The notes under the pieces: model-generated
What the model saw: the letters and a program-made list of their open reading frames with translations, nothing else
What the model was told of the DNA's origin: nothing
Database searches by the model: none
Shown here: positions 1 through 43,792 of the stretch, one piece after another
How positions within the stretch are numbered: the stretch's first letter is position 1
Layout: each line of letters begins with the position of its first letter
Assembly (NCBI GenBank): GCA_013433145.1
Contig: CM024176.1
Coordinates: forward strand, 1,982,349 to 2,046,348
Length of the DNA stretch: 64,000 bases
From: Ascaris suum
Lineage: Eukaryota; Nematoda; Chromadorea; Rhabditida; Ascarididae
Direction of reading: 5' to 3'
Position numbers and translations under genes: made by a program

Positions 1-85
1 TTGATGCAGAGAATTTAGGGGAATAGATAAATATATGATAATATAGCGATTATGTATTTTATCGATTGATCAGTTTCGATTACAG

Positions 86-2457
<2,372 letters not shown>

Positions 2458-5069
2458 TGTTGCATTTAACTACTTTATTATTCATATAAAGTCTTTAATG
2501 TTGCATTTGCTTTTTTTTTGATCATGTCAAGAGTGTTCTACCTTTGTTTGTAGGGTGATGGCGCAAATGACCGATGATTGAAGAGTGAAAAGAATATATC
2601 ACCCCTTAGATGAATTTCATTATTCGAAACGCTATACTATTCCCCTCTAAAATTTAGCTAACAAATATCAACGTTATGCACTATGTATTTTTTTCAAAAA
2701 CAACAACGCTCTATGATATCGTTGGGGGGTTTTTTTTTTTGCTATCAACTCCGCACTCATCTTCTAATTTACACTAAATTCTTAGATATCACTACTATTG
2801 TTCTACTCGATTATCTTATCACTCTTATATAAACGATTTAAATATGATTCTTATCAATTGCTTATCAGAAAAGATAAGCGTATTTCAAAATTGCACTAAG
2901 ATTTAGATATTCTTCATCTAAGAGTCAACCGAAGAATTCTATGAGCGATTTTAAATTTCATTAAGTTGAGATGAATTCTAAATTATGAGCATATATAATT
3001 ATCAACGATAAATCTATATAATTCAATTTTTTTTTTATTATTTTTCTAAGATTATTTTTATTTGTCGACATTTTTATTTCTACATAATATCGTTTGATAG
3101 AAATTCTTTTTTTTTCTTTTTTTCTTGGAAATTTTTTTAAAAGTTTTAAAAATTACTTTGATAAATAAAATTTCATTTAAAGTTGAAATAATTTCTTAGC
3201 AATAAATTATCATTTTTAATTATTTAGAATTTTGCTAAAGTGATTCACCGATTAATTAAGAATAAATTATTGATAAATAATTTGCATAAAATTGAAATCA
3301 TCTTTGAGCAATTTAAATATCATTAAAAATTTATTAAATTAAGACGAAAAATATTTCGAATTTTATTGCAATGAAAAAAAAAAACAAAAAATTTCACTGC
3401 TGGTTATCTGTTGATTAATATTAGAGGATTTTTTTTTAAAGGTTATTATTAGCGTTTGTTTTTTTTTTTGTTGAAAACTTTTATCAAATATTATCTAAGA
3501 TGATTTCATCTATTCTAGGAAATAAAATAATGCATTTATTATTAATTATTGAAATGAAACTCTTATAAATGATTGAAAAATTTCAATATTTCAGACGATA
3601 ACTATGGAATATGATCTCTAAGAAATTGTCTTCCGCTAAATACGCATAGAACATTGGCAACACTAATTCGTTGAGGGAGATGAATCAACGTTTTATCAAA
3701 CTTTATCATAGTTGATTAAATTTTGTTTATTAAAGATCATCATTGATTTATAAATTTATCATTCTTACATAGAAATGAAAATCTTCTATTGTCTACAAAA
3801 CAAGTGAACAAATAAACAAATAAACAAATAAACAAATAAACAAATAAATAACAAACAAATAAACAAACGAACAAATAACGTTGAAAAAATAAAAAAAATA
3901 AAACAAACGAAATCAACAATCGATAGTTTATTGATAATCTCTAATTTTAAAAATTTGAATATAATAAATTAAAATAATTTGCATATAATTAATAATGATA
4001 ATAGGATATTGTTGAGTGGAATTTGTAATTATCAATTTTATTGATGCGGAATGAATATTAATTTTTGCACTAAAAAAGAACTCAACTACTTCATATTTTA
4101 ATCTACAATGCACAACGTTTTTCGCATTTTATCGTATCGAATGATAGTGAATAAATATTTCTGAATTTTACTGGAATAAAAAAAAAAAAATCAATATTCT
4201 AGAACTTCTGTGAAAAAAATCGCTCTTAAGGATGAGATCACAGTTAGATATCTTGGTTGGCTCTTCGGAGTCGTATCCAACACACATCCAAGATGATTTC
4301 ATTGTCTGCGATTGATAAAACGCATTTGAGAGTATTTTGCATATTGAGAAGCTGCATGTTTAAGCGTATCATGTCAGAAACATATAAAAGATATTTCTGC
4401 TTTTTTTTTAACGATTTGGTCAATATCTCAAAAATGTGACAGCCGGTTGTCAATACCGAATGAGTCTTATCCTCAGAAAAAAGAAAACACCATGCAGCTT
4501 AAATCTACAACGAATCTTTCACAATCATTGTGTCATAAAATTTCATACGGCTGGCTTTAAAATCATTTCGTTCTTTAGAGCTGAATTCTTAACTAATCTA
4601 AATTTGGAACCTCATAACCAACCTGAAATTAAATTAGCTTTGAATTTTTGGAGTTGTGACTCATATATCAAAGTGGAATCTCGATTATACGATCGACCGC
4701 TTTAAAGGAGACCTTCTCATATGCTATTATATATCAACCTTTATACAAATTTCAATCCTTCCCCTCCCTCTTCCCCACTCATCCTTCGCCACCCTTCTTT
4801 TCTTTCTTTTCTTATCTCTTCATTCTCCCTCTTCCTCTCACGGGCAAAAAGTTCTTCGAGATTTATACGGTCATGTGTATGGAAATGGGCCAAGACTTAT
4901 TGAGTGAATAAGGTATTGAGAGGGTGGCGCTCGAAACCATTAGTTATTTTTTGAGCTTATCTCGTTTAGCTGTCAAATATACATCAAAGAGCAACAGCGA
5001 TAACAACGAGAACTCCGTCTCCATCTATCTCTCCCTGCATTACCACTAAATTAATACAAGACGATAAGA
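2458..5069. other. Intergenic AT-rich sequence
   Basis: Very AT-rich with A/T homopolymers, a CAAATAAA-type tandem run near 3806-3890, and a polypyrimidine stretch at 4755-4840. The ORFs at 4436-4705 and 4656-4907 have no recognisable domain, splice context or codon bias. I see no supported gene. Confidence 0.6.
3806..3890. repeat. AAACAAAT tandem repeat
   Basis: Repeated eight-base AACAAATA-type units, degenerating to the right. Confidence 0.85.
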
Positions 5070-5240
5070 ATGGGGAATTATTGCAGCAAATACATGCCAG
5101 CAAATAATCCTGAAAGTAGAGCTAATATAAACGATGGAAAAGAAATATGTTTGGCGGAATGTGATAGAGACAATTGTCCACGTGGTGGACTAAGAGCAGC
5201 GATAAAGCCTCTCAACAATCCCTCATTGAATTCGAAGTAG
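5070..5240 (+). CDS. Candidate acylated microprotein (56 aa), unknown
   Basis: A short ORF from ATG to TAG that I do not recognise. The N-terminus MGNYCSKY fits the N-myristoylation pattern (Met removed, Gly2, Ser6), and Cys5 next to the myristoylated glycine is the usual palmitoylation position, so the product may be membrane anchored. Further on are CLAEC and a DNCPRGG stretch, giving four cysteines in total, then an S/N-rich tail. There is no transmembrane segment or signal peptide. Base composition is richer and less repetitive than the surrounding AT-rich DNA. An AG at 5059-5060 lies 9 nt before the ATG (possible spliced-leader acceptor), and AATAAA follows at 5428-5433. It could be a real single-exon gene, a terminal exon, or chance. 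Confidence 0.42.
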   Translation: MGNYCSKYMPANNPESRANINDGKEICLAECDRDNCPRGGLRAAIKPLNNPSLNSK

Positions 5241-5370
5241 AAACTTTAGCTCCACATGCGGAATTCCACCTACATTTTTTGTATTCTGTTTAGCTGCGTG
5301 TTTTCACGGCAAGCTTTTGTCGTTTACACGCCTTTCATCAGCGTATCATAGTATACGAACCAATTACTAA

Positions 5371-5425
5371 ATATTTGCATATTTCCAAATGCTTATAGAT
5401 ATTTGCATATTTACAAAATGCTTAA
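5371..5425. repeat. Two direct repeats containing ATTTGCAT octamers
   Basis: Two nearly identical units read ATATTTGCATATTTMCAAA and then TGCTTA. Each contains the POU-type octamer ATTTGCAT. They lie downstream of the microprotein ORF, before its candidate polyadenylation signal. Confidence 0.7.
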
Positions 5426-6775
5426 ACAATAAATGACGATGTTTTTTGTAAATTCTCAATGAAAATTTATTGATTCAATTATTGAATTGCTATTATTATC
5501 TCTTAACAATAAACATAAAAATGCATATAAGAGAATCGATCACTTTTTAACGAATATCCATTTGAAATCTCTATTATTTTCTATTATTTCTTATATTTTT
5601 TAAAATAAGTTTTCTTGTCATATTAAAACTCTATTGCTTATAATCGTTTCTTTAGGTAGGATAGTCAATAGCATAAATTTCAAGGTGCTTTTATTTTTTT
5701 TTTTCATACGAATAAATTATGATCGAAAACGATGAATTTCCATTGAAAATGCAAAAATATTATTAAATATTCCTCAATTTTATAACTATCAATGCGCAAT
5801 TATTATACATGAAAATATCATGAAGAGTCTACCACATGTAAATTATCAAGTAATTATAAAACTATCTCTTTATACTTCATTTATTAGGTAATGAAAAGGG
5901 TAATTATTCTTCGTCAAATAATTATAATATTCGACGATAAGAAATATTTGATAAATAATCCCTCAACATGAATTTCATATTTGGCTTGCAAGCATTACAC
6001 ACATACAAAACAATATTATCATTGATAATAATACCTATTAAAACATATAAGTAATATTAGCAGTAATGAATACAATACCATAAGCAAAATAAAGCATAAC
6101 AAATTCGTCGTTCGCTTATCATCTAATTCATTACTCATCGATATTTTAAAATCTTAAAGCGTCAGTCCATTTGTATGAATAGACCACCCATTCTATTCCT
6201 ATTTATGTATTATAAATGACCACAAATTAAGAGGAAATGTCATATATGTGTTGTTGCATCTGTATTTTCTTTATGCTGAACATTGCAGGATGATCTTTTA
6301 GTGATAACAGTAATCGACGATTAGCTAATAGCCGACATTTATAATATCCATCAAAAGCCCTATCATAACTATTGGAAATAAAACTAGAAAATAGCCGGCA
6401 TTATTCTCCACATCGCCAATTTATTGTAGAACTTCTTTTGCTCCCCCTTCCATTAAAAAAAAAGGTACTATTTGACTTCTTAATGTGTTATACATTTAGA
6501 ATTTCACTTGTAAACATATGCCTAAGGTAGCATTAAAAATATTCTATCATATCCGTTTCTGACATATTTCTTCGTCTTATTCATTAAGGAATATGATCCT
6601 GATCCTATAATATAGTCGAGGATCTTCATGTGTAATACGCCATTTCAAGCCCTAACCCATATATATATGCATAGAGAGAGAGATACGAAACACTCGCGCA
6701 ATAGAGATAAAGAAGAGAAGCTCATCTAGTCAAACCCTTACTTCCAACTACATCCATTAGTGAATAAATTTGTCA

Positions 6776-6781
6776 TTTATT
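6776..6781 (-). terminator. Candidate polyadenylation signal of adenylyl cyclase
   Basis: AATAAA on the minus strand, about 230 nt beyond the cyclase stop codon (TAG, 7013-7011). Confidence 0.4.
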
Positions 6782-7010
6782 AGTTATTCCCCCCTTTTTC
6801 CCCACAAAAAATTATAGTTATGGAATGATAAAAAATTTTATAGCTCTAATAAAAAAATTTACTAATTGAAAAAAAAATCACGAAAATTTTCAGCCAACGC
6901 TTTCGTTCAAGCATCAAGGTCAATATGATCACTTATTTCACTCTCTAATATTCCTCTTCGAGAACGAAATGAATAAGAATAATAATACGAAAATATAAAT
7001 GAGCATGTTA

Positions 7011-35935
<28,925 letters not shown>

Positions 35936-37860
35936 TCAAACGAACACCTCTGCAGTGTTGAATTGGTAGTCTTTAATCAGCAACGCTGTTCGCGAAACAA
36001 CTCGACAGACATTATATTCGAAATGCTTTCACGCTTGAACTTGAGGACCTGGAGAATCACTTCCCTCCTTTCTGCCTTCGAAGAATGCTCGCAACTTTGA
36101 CACCTTTTACTTTAAATCAATACTGAGGAATTTTTCATTAGTTTTTACCTCTCTCTCTCTCTTTTATTTTTTCGGATGTTAGACGCTTACTCTGAGTCTT
36201 TCTTCTTTGCATTGATCAAAAAAATTCGAAATTAAATTTCATCAAAATTGATAGACGAATAATGCATAAATGATTAATTATAAGATAATTTCTAATCGTT
36301 AATATTTTAATTTTCGTTCAGAAATCAATAAAAAAAAAATTTCCCTATAAATTATAATATCATATAAAAAATAATATTTTTTTTTCAATTTTTTCTGATG
36401 AAAAAAATTTTCGACGAATTAAATTTTAAAAAATGCTCTAAAAAAATAATTATACATATAATTATTCATTAAGCATTATGCATAAATCTCAAATTATATT
36501 CATCTATTAATGTTAAACAAAATTAAAATAAAGAAAAATAAAATGTTGATAAAAATTATTAAATTATCATAAAATTTTGAAAATAATTGTTACGAAAAAT
36601 CAATAAATCAATCAATAAAATCGTTCAGATTTGAATTTACAAAAAAAAAAAATTTTTTTTTTGCGCTATAAATTATCGTATCACATAAATATAGCCCCTT
36701 GTTTAGTATTCTAATCATATATTCACTATCACTTTCTAGCTTCCATTTTTCTCTTTCATATCTCTTTGTTAGATGAAAATAAACTCGTCAAATACTATCA
36801 TAAACTCTCTCAAAATATTAGTTTTTATTTCGTCTTATATAAGAAGCCATAAATACGGAATTATTTTGCACAGTACATATTTACAAATTATTGCTGCATA
36901 GTTTAATTAATATGGTGATCGAAGAATGGCACAAACTTAGAGAAATAAGCTACAAATATTTACCGTAATACTCTAAATAGAGCCCCAAACGATACTTTTT
37001 TCGCGAGGTACCTAGAAAGTGACCATTTTCGAGACAGCAGCTCTACCTTTCGTGACACCCAGCATTGCGCGAAGGAGCACAAGAATCACTCAATAGCGAG
37101 GGGTAATTAAATTTAGAAATGGAAAATCTTTCAATTCAAATTAATTCAACTCTATCAATGCAAGCAAAAGGGAATTTTTTTTTCAATCTTGATTAAAGAA
37201 ACGAAAAATTTAAGCAAATTTTTAATGACAAGGAGTTTTTTTTTCAACACTCAAAAAGAACGTTAGTTTATTGGGGGGGGAGGGCCATTATTCGAGATAT
37301 TACTGTATCTCAAGTGATTGTTCGTTCAGAAAATTCTCTTTTTTTTTGAAGGAAATCAAAGATTTTATCCTATTCAGACCGGATCATTTGCATCATTTCA
37401 GTTGTTTCACCTCCCCTTACCTCTAATTCCACCCCATACCCCCGTTGTTTGACTACTTTCGTTATTCCTTCTATCATCACTATTGCATGGCAACATCTGT
37501 TCTACGCTATTAAAACGTATTATTGCCAAGTAAATGTTTCTTAAACGGTAATTAAATGGAGTATAACGCTAATTGACTCCATATGAGATGGATGATGCAA
37601 TGAAAAAAAAAAAAAGAAAAAACGAAAAAAACGCTTAAAAATTTCCACTCGAAATTTACATATTAAAATTCAAAACACTATCATAAATTAATTATTTGAA
37701 TATAATGAAAAAAAAAGAAGAAGAATATCGTTATATAAATAAAAATAATGGAAAAATTCAAAATCGATAAAAATTTATTCAAACTATATAAAATAAAATA
37801 TTCCTAATACTAAAAAAGCCCATTCAATGAAAATTAAATTTCGATGACGTCATATTTTTT
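35936..37860 (-). promoter_or_regulatory. Cyclase upstream region with distal CRE
   Basis: Upstream sequence of the cyclase start. A palindromic ATGACGTCAT lies at 37844-37853, about 1.9 kb upstream of the ATG. No TATA box can be assigned in such AT-rich DNA, and a spliced leader would hide the true transcription start. Confidence 0.35.
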
Positions 37861-38176
37861 GATGAATATATAGGAAAAGGTGTGTGTGTGTGTGTTTTTT
37901 TAATTCAGAAAAAAAAAAAAGAACGAATAATGATCGAAAAGATGAAAGAAAGAGGAAATGAGAGAATTTTATCTCTAATAGCACATTTATAAATTTTATC
38001 CAATTAAAAAAAAAAAAAAAGATATTTTAACGAGTTGCATAATTTAAATAAAAATTTAAAATTCATTGAGAAATCGATTATTTATTTTTTTATTTTTTTT
38101 ATTTTTTTCAAAACTTATAAAGGAAAATTTATTTATTGGAAGTGGAGCAGAGAATAAGCGATATTTTAAAATCATT

Positions 38177-38218
38177 TGTTATTTCCGCTAATCTCTACTC
38201 AGATTAGCGGAAATAACA
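38177..38218. repeat. Perfect 18-bp hairpin with 6-nt loop
   Basis: The arm TGTTATTTCCGCTAATCT and its exact reverse complement flank CTACTC. It is the only short stem of this perfection I noticed outside the TA arrays. Confidence 0.8.
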
Positions 38219-38789
38219 TCATATGCATCAGCTTAAACTCTCTTTTCGTATCACAAATTTTCGTAATGCTAATAGTGAGCCGACAATATGACCTTTTCCT
38301 CATACCAACACTAATTAGCACATCAAATACATATACAAAACGATCAAATGCTGATGCAAATAGACAGATACAGACATACATAGACATACACATATTCATA
38401 AACATATATGCATATACGGAGACGTCTGCGCGCAATGTTACAGAGAAATAATGCGACAATTTCCACTCAATTCGTCATGAAATATGGCCAACGATTTATA
38501 CATGTGGCCACTTAAGTCGTCACTACGCTATAATTACTCAACATAGAGTACATGATTATTCGTTTTTGTGTGCTTATTTTCATAAAAGACTAAAAATTGC
38601 TGAACCGGTTCGGAGAGGATCAACACGGAACTAGCTAATAAGATGTTGGTATACTAGAATTACCGAGAAAATAATGCATATATAATTATTTCTCTTAAAT
38701 GTCGAAAAATTTGAATACGCTAATAAAGTTTTTCTTAGATTAGAGGAGAAAAGTTTTTCAAAAATTGATCCTTTTCGTTGAGAAATATG

Positions 38790-38938
<149 letters not shown>

Positions 38939-40453
38939 ATTTGTCACAGATTAGAAGCGTTTAATGTTTTATATGATTATTGCATTAAAAATGAGAAGAA
39001 TCTAAAATATTGCTTTAAGAAAAAAATGAAATAAAACATCAATAATTCGATGATTTTGTACAAAAAAAAAAGAACAAATAATATGTAACTATTATTGCGG
39101 TAATTGTTGCCTTAATTTTTTCCGATTATTATTAATATTACTTTATATTATTAGTATTACTATATTTTATTATTAATATTTAATATCATCATTACTTACT
39201 ATTACTTTTTATTACCGATTATTACTACTATTAGTTTTTCTAAAGTATGTTAATAAAAATAAATACGCTTTTTAAGGAACAAAATCGCTGAGCTATTATT
39301 ATTTGCTGAAACCGTAAAAAATACGCAATTACAAATATTATCAATGGAAGCGCATAAAATTATACATGAAAACACTTTTATCATTGAGATTGCACAATAT
39401 GTGCATTTTGCAATTCACTCACTCGATCAATTTGCTCGTAATCTAGTAATCAATGAAACATAGACAGTCGTCCAATGAAATATACCTTTAATTTAATTGA
39501 CGATTCATGGACATGCCCTATAAATTGTTGATTTTTTCTCGCAATATAGGTCATATGTTAAGTGTGTAGGTATATGTCGGTGTCTGTCTGTATATGTCGG
39601 TGTCTGTTTCTATATGTCGGCGTTTATCTGCTTGTGAAATGATTTCAACACGATAATGACTAAAACAACAATTATAACGTTTGATAGAAATAATGCATTG
39701 CTATAGGTTTAATAGGCTCTACAATATTTGGCATTGTTCCAATAATTTCGATGCAAGTTTTTTTTTTTTACACTGAACAACATTTTTTTTTTTAAATACT
39801 CGATTTTTTTTTTAATACGTGAAAATCTGAAAGCATTACGTATATATTAACATTTATATTATACTAATATTATATTATCGAATTGAATAGGCGGATGAAT
39901 GAAATGCAAAATATTATATCGTTTAGCTGTTTTGCTTACATTTTTGATCGAGTTGAAATTTATGCGGAATTTTTAGCGTTATTAAGGATCTTTTTTTAAA
40001 AGTCGACTTCGAATTTTTCAGCCAAAATATGAAAAATATTGGAAGAGATCATCATATGGTGCATATTAAGAGAATATCTTATAGTACATAATATCCATTA
40101 AATTCGATAAATTTAATTTCCAAAAATTCCAATGTGGTAAACGATCGGATCGACGAAAAACGCGACAAATATATACGCGTATAGATAAAATGATATCAAA
40201 ATATACTCGATAAAATGTACTATGTAATAAAAATAAAAATATTTTCATATGAATGCATGAAAATCATCGAAAATATTTGAGAAAATATAGGAAATTCTAC
40301 ACTTTTATTTTCATACCGCAAAATTCACCCTTCTCTATTTGTTCTTTTCATCTTGTCTTGTCCCCATCTACACCGGGATGCCTATACCGGGCTGTTTAAA
40401 AGCGATGATTTTCAGAAAAACCCTGAAACGAATAATATTTCATTAATACCAAT

Positions 40454-40863
40454 AATACCAATAATTCTAGGTAGAAGGGAGGGGGAAGGAAGGGGGGATA
40501 ATGTTCATTGAATTTTAAATAAAGACGTGCATTGAGCGAATTCAACTTCGCAAAGAGCTATTTTCATTTGAAAACTACTGAAGTTTTTTACGGTTTTTAG
40601 GCTGAAAAATAAATAAGTGATAATCGGTTTAACACCGCTCTTTCGTTTGGTTGGTGGTTATTTATGTCTTTACCCTCTTAAGGAGAATGCAATTATCATT
40701 GCGAACATGAGTAAAAAAACCCTAAAAAACTTCAGTAGTTTTCAAATGAAAATAGCTCTTTGCGGAGTTGAATTCGCTCAATGCACGTCTTTATTTGTTA
40801 AAATTCAATGAACATTATCCCCCCTTCCCTCCCCCCTCCCTTCTACCTAGAATTATTGGTATT
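40454..40863. repeat. Long inverted repeat (about 145-150 bp arms, 115 bp spacer)
   Basis: Left arm 40454-40598 and right arm 40714-40863 are reverse complements with only a handful of differences. Both arms begin AATACCAATAATTCTAGGTA and run through a G-rich tract, a GACGTGCATTGAGCGAATTC segment and CTACTGAAGTTTTTTA. The ORFs here are shadows. It could be a foldback or MITE-like element, or a recent local inverted duplication. No target-site duplication is clear. Confidence 0.88.
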
Positions 40864-41885
40864 TTTTATCATTTAAAGAGCATTGATTTGCTTTATAGAG
40901 GTAAAAATTTACCCATTGCATCCCTTATTTTACCCACACAGACACACATATACATACGCACGAATACAACATTCTCATATTGCGCTTTAGTAAAAGAATT
41001 TTAAAAAATAGCAATATTAATTTCGATTAAATTGCATGATGAAATTTTTGATGATATTCGCATTGATCCCTATGAGAAAATGCAATAATGCGTTGAGTAT
41101 TTTTCATCTCTTAACGATTGCAATTTCGACGCAAATTGATCGATGTTGAAATATCGCGAGACATTTATCGCTTAATCGCTTCAACTTAAGTTTCATGCAT
41201 TCAATAAGAGAGCAAAAATTTCGCAAAATTCTCATTCGAACTTTCAAAAATTTCAATGCCATTTTTGAGTTTTGCAATTGCAATAAAAACATTTCGAAGA
41301 ATTTAATTCCGTTCCGTTGAATGCATAAAATTCAAATTTCGATGATAACGAAAAATCTTTGCCGATTCAAATAATAAAGATGAGCAGAAAAAATTCGGTA
41401 ATAGCCAAGTCATAATATATTTAGTGTTTTTTTTTTTTTTTTTTTTTTCAACATATCGGTCATTGATGTGGTCAACCAGCCATGTAAAATTGTTCGATTA
41501 TGGTTTTTAAAATTGTCAAAATCTTGCAACTAAATAATTTTTGACGTTAATAACCCAATGAATATTATCTAAATGATCAATTTATATTAAAATAAAAATA
41601 ATTGAAAAATAGAATTACTTTTATTTGTGGGATTTTTTTTAAATATAAGGAATAAATAATATTAATATCTATAATAAATCTATTGTAAATGATTTTCTCA
41701 ATAAGTTTGATGCTATTAGAGGAAATATTAAATTTAAAAATGAAGATGAATACGGAAAAATGAAAATGATTTTTCCGGAAGACGAATTCCGGAAAAACTT
41801 TGGTCGACGGTTTCGTAAAATACTTTAATGTCCTAATGAATAGCCACTCTGTCTATTTTGTGTAAATTCACTCTAAACTATATTT

Positions 41886-42030
<145 letters not shown>

Positions 42031-43234
42031 GTATATAATTCATTAATTCATATTTTTCATATATTTATTATGTGTTGTACGTTGGTTTTCAGCCGATTAT
42101 GCAAATCATTTCTCATTGATTTAATGATTTATTGATTTATTGATTTATTGATTTATTCATTCAAATTCTTTGTTATTTATTATAAATTAATAACGAAAAT
42201 AAACTCCAAAGGCAGCGGAAACAAAATAAGATGATGACTAAAAGTCTATATTCACGAAATAGGGCAACTTATCAACACATAACGATGTGTATACAAATGT
42301 ATGCCAAACAAAACTTAACAAATAAACAAAAAAGTTGGTTTTTCGCTGTATTCTATGGACTTACCAAGCGTTAAGAAGGATCGTTCAACTGAATTGATGG
42401 GTATTCCAATCGCATTTAAAAACACTCGAAAGTAGCACATTAAAAAGTTTATTCTCGATGAAAAACATGATAGAGCTGATATCAATGAGCCTTAACTGAG
42501 AATGAGCTTTACCTTTCCTCCCTCCACTCCCATCCCCCCCCCCCCCCTCCCTCACTGCTATGTTCGCCAAATTTTTTGCAAGAACTCAACCTCAATGTCC
42601 AAACATAGTAAACTTATTAAGAGCGATTAAAATCTTAACTAAATCATTAATTATTTTATTTTAAATACCAAGAGAGTATAAAAGAAGCAAAATTTATATT
42701 ATTGCTAGTGAATATTTTATTTATTTATGTTAACCAACAACTGTGAAAGTAACAAAATTCATCATCGCATAAGCTTAAACAGCCTAATTACTTCTTCATA
42801 AAAGCCTAAATTGAAAATCACTTTCATTATTACCAATTAACACACCTGGTTGCTTAGTAAAAAAAAATTTTTTTCTTTTATTGTAAGATGAGAAGAGTAT
42901 TTTCATCTCAATAATCTCATTTCTCTTCCGAATTCTCTAAATTTCGAGAATGTAATAATTCTCAGGATTCTCAGAATTTAAAAAAAAAAAGAAAGGAAGG
43001 AAATCAAGATGGAATAATACAAAAGTGGAAAGAGATGTCAACAACGAATAGATACGGGCGGAGCGTTTCTATCGTAATGACGATGAATGGGGCGGTCCAT
43101 GAAATAAGATTCACATAGGCGTCAAAATGGCACATCCTGTCTGATAAGCAACGATCGGCGCAAAATTGACCATATTCATCTCTCGATTAGCTTCATCTTC
43201 TTGAATTATAACTTGCTTCGATTTACCCACAATA

Positions 43235-43373
<139 letters not shown>

Positions 43374-43652
43374 CGCTAATATATTCGCATCTATATATAT
43401 AATATATATTCATATAGTATATATTTATTAGAATTCGGATCATTGAATAGGATTTACCTGATAGGTAATAATCATTCTTTATTATAGGTGTTTAACAAAT
43501 AAATATTATTTAAACGTATCGATAAACTTATCCAAGTTTTATAGATGATAAAATCTTTCTTCTTTAATTACTTTTAATATGCATTTGCAAGTGGACTATA
43601 ATCTCAATTTTAATTGATATGAAGTAGTTCAATGTATTAGCGAAACAATCAG

Positions 43653-43792
<140 letters not shown>

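Larger units (their letters stand above)
5241..7010. other. Region between microprotein ORF and cyclase 3' end
   Basis: Non-coding AT-rich DNA. It should hold the 3' UTRs of the convergent neighbours; no further ORF with coding character was seen. Confidence 0.55.

Noticed and set aside
4436..4907. Overlapping + strand ORFs of 83-89 codons upstream of the microprotein
   Set aside because: No motif; part is a polypyrimidine tract (Ser/Pro/Phe-rich translation).
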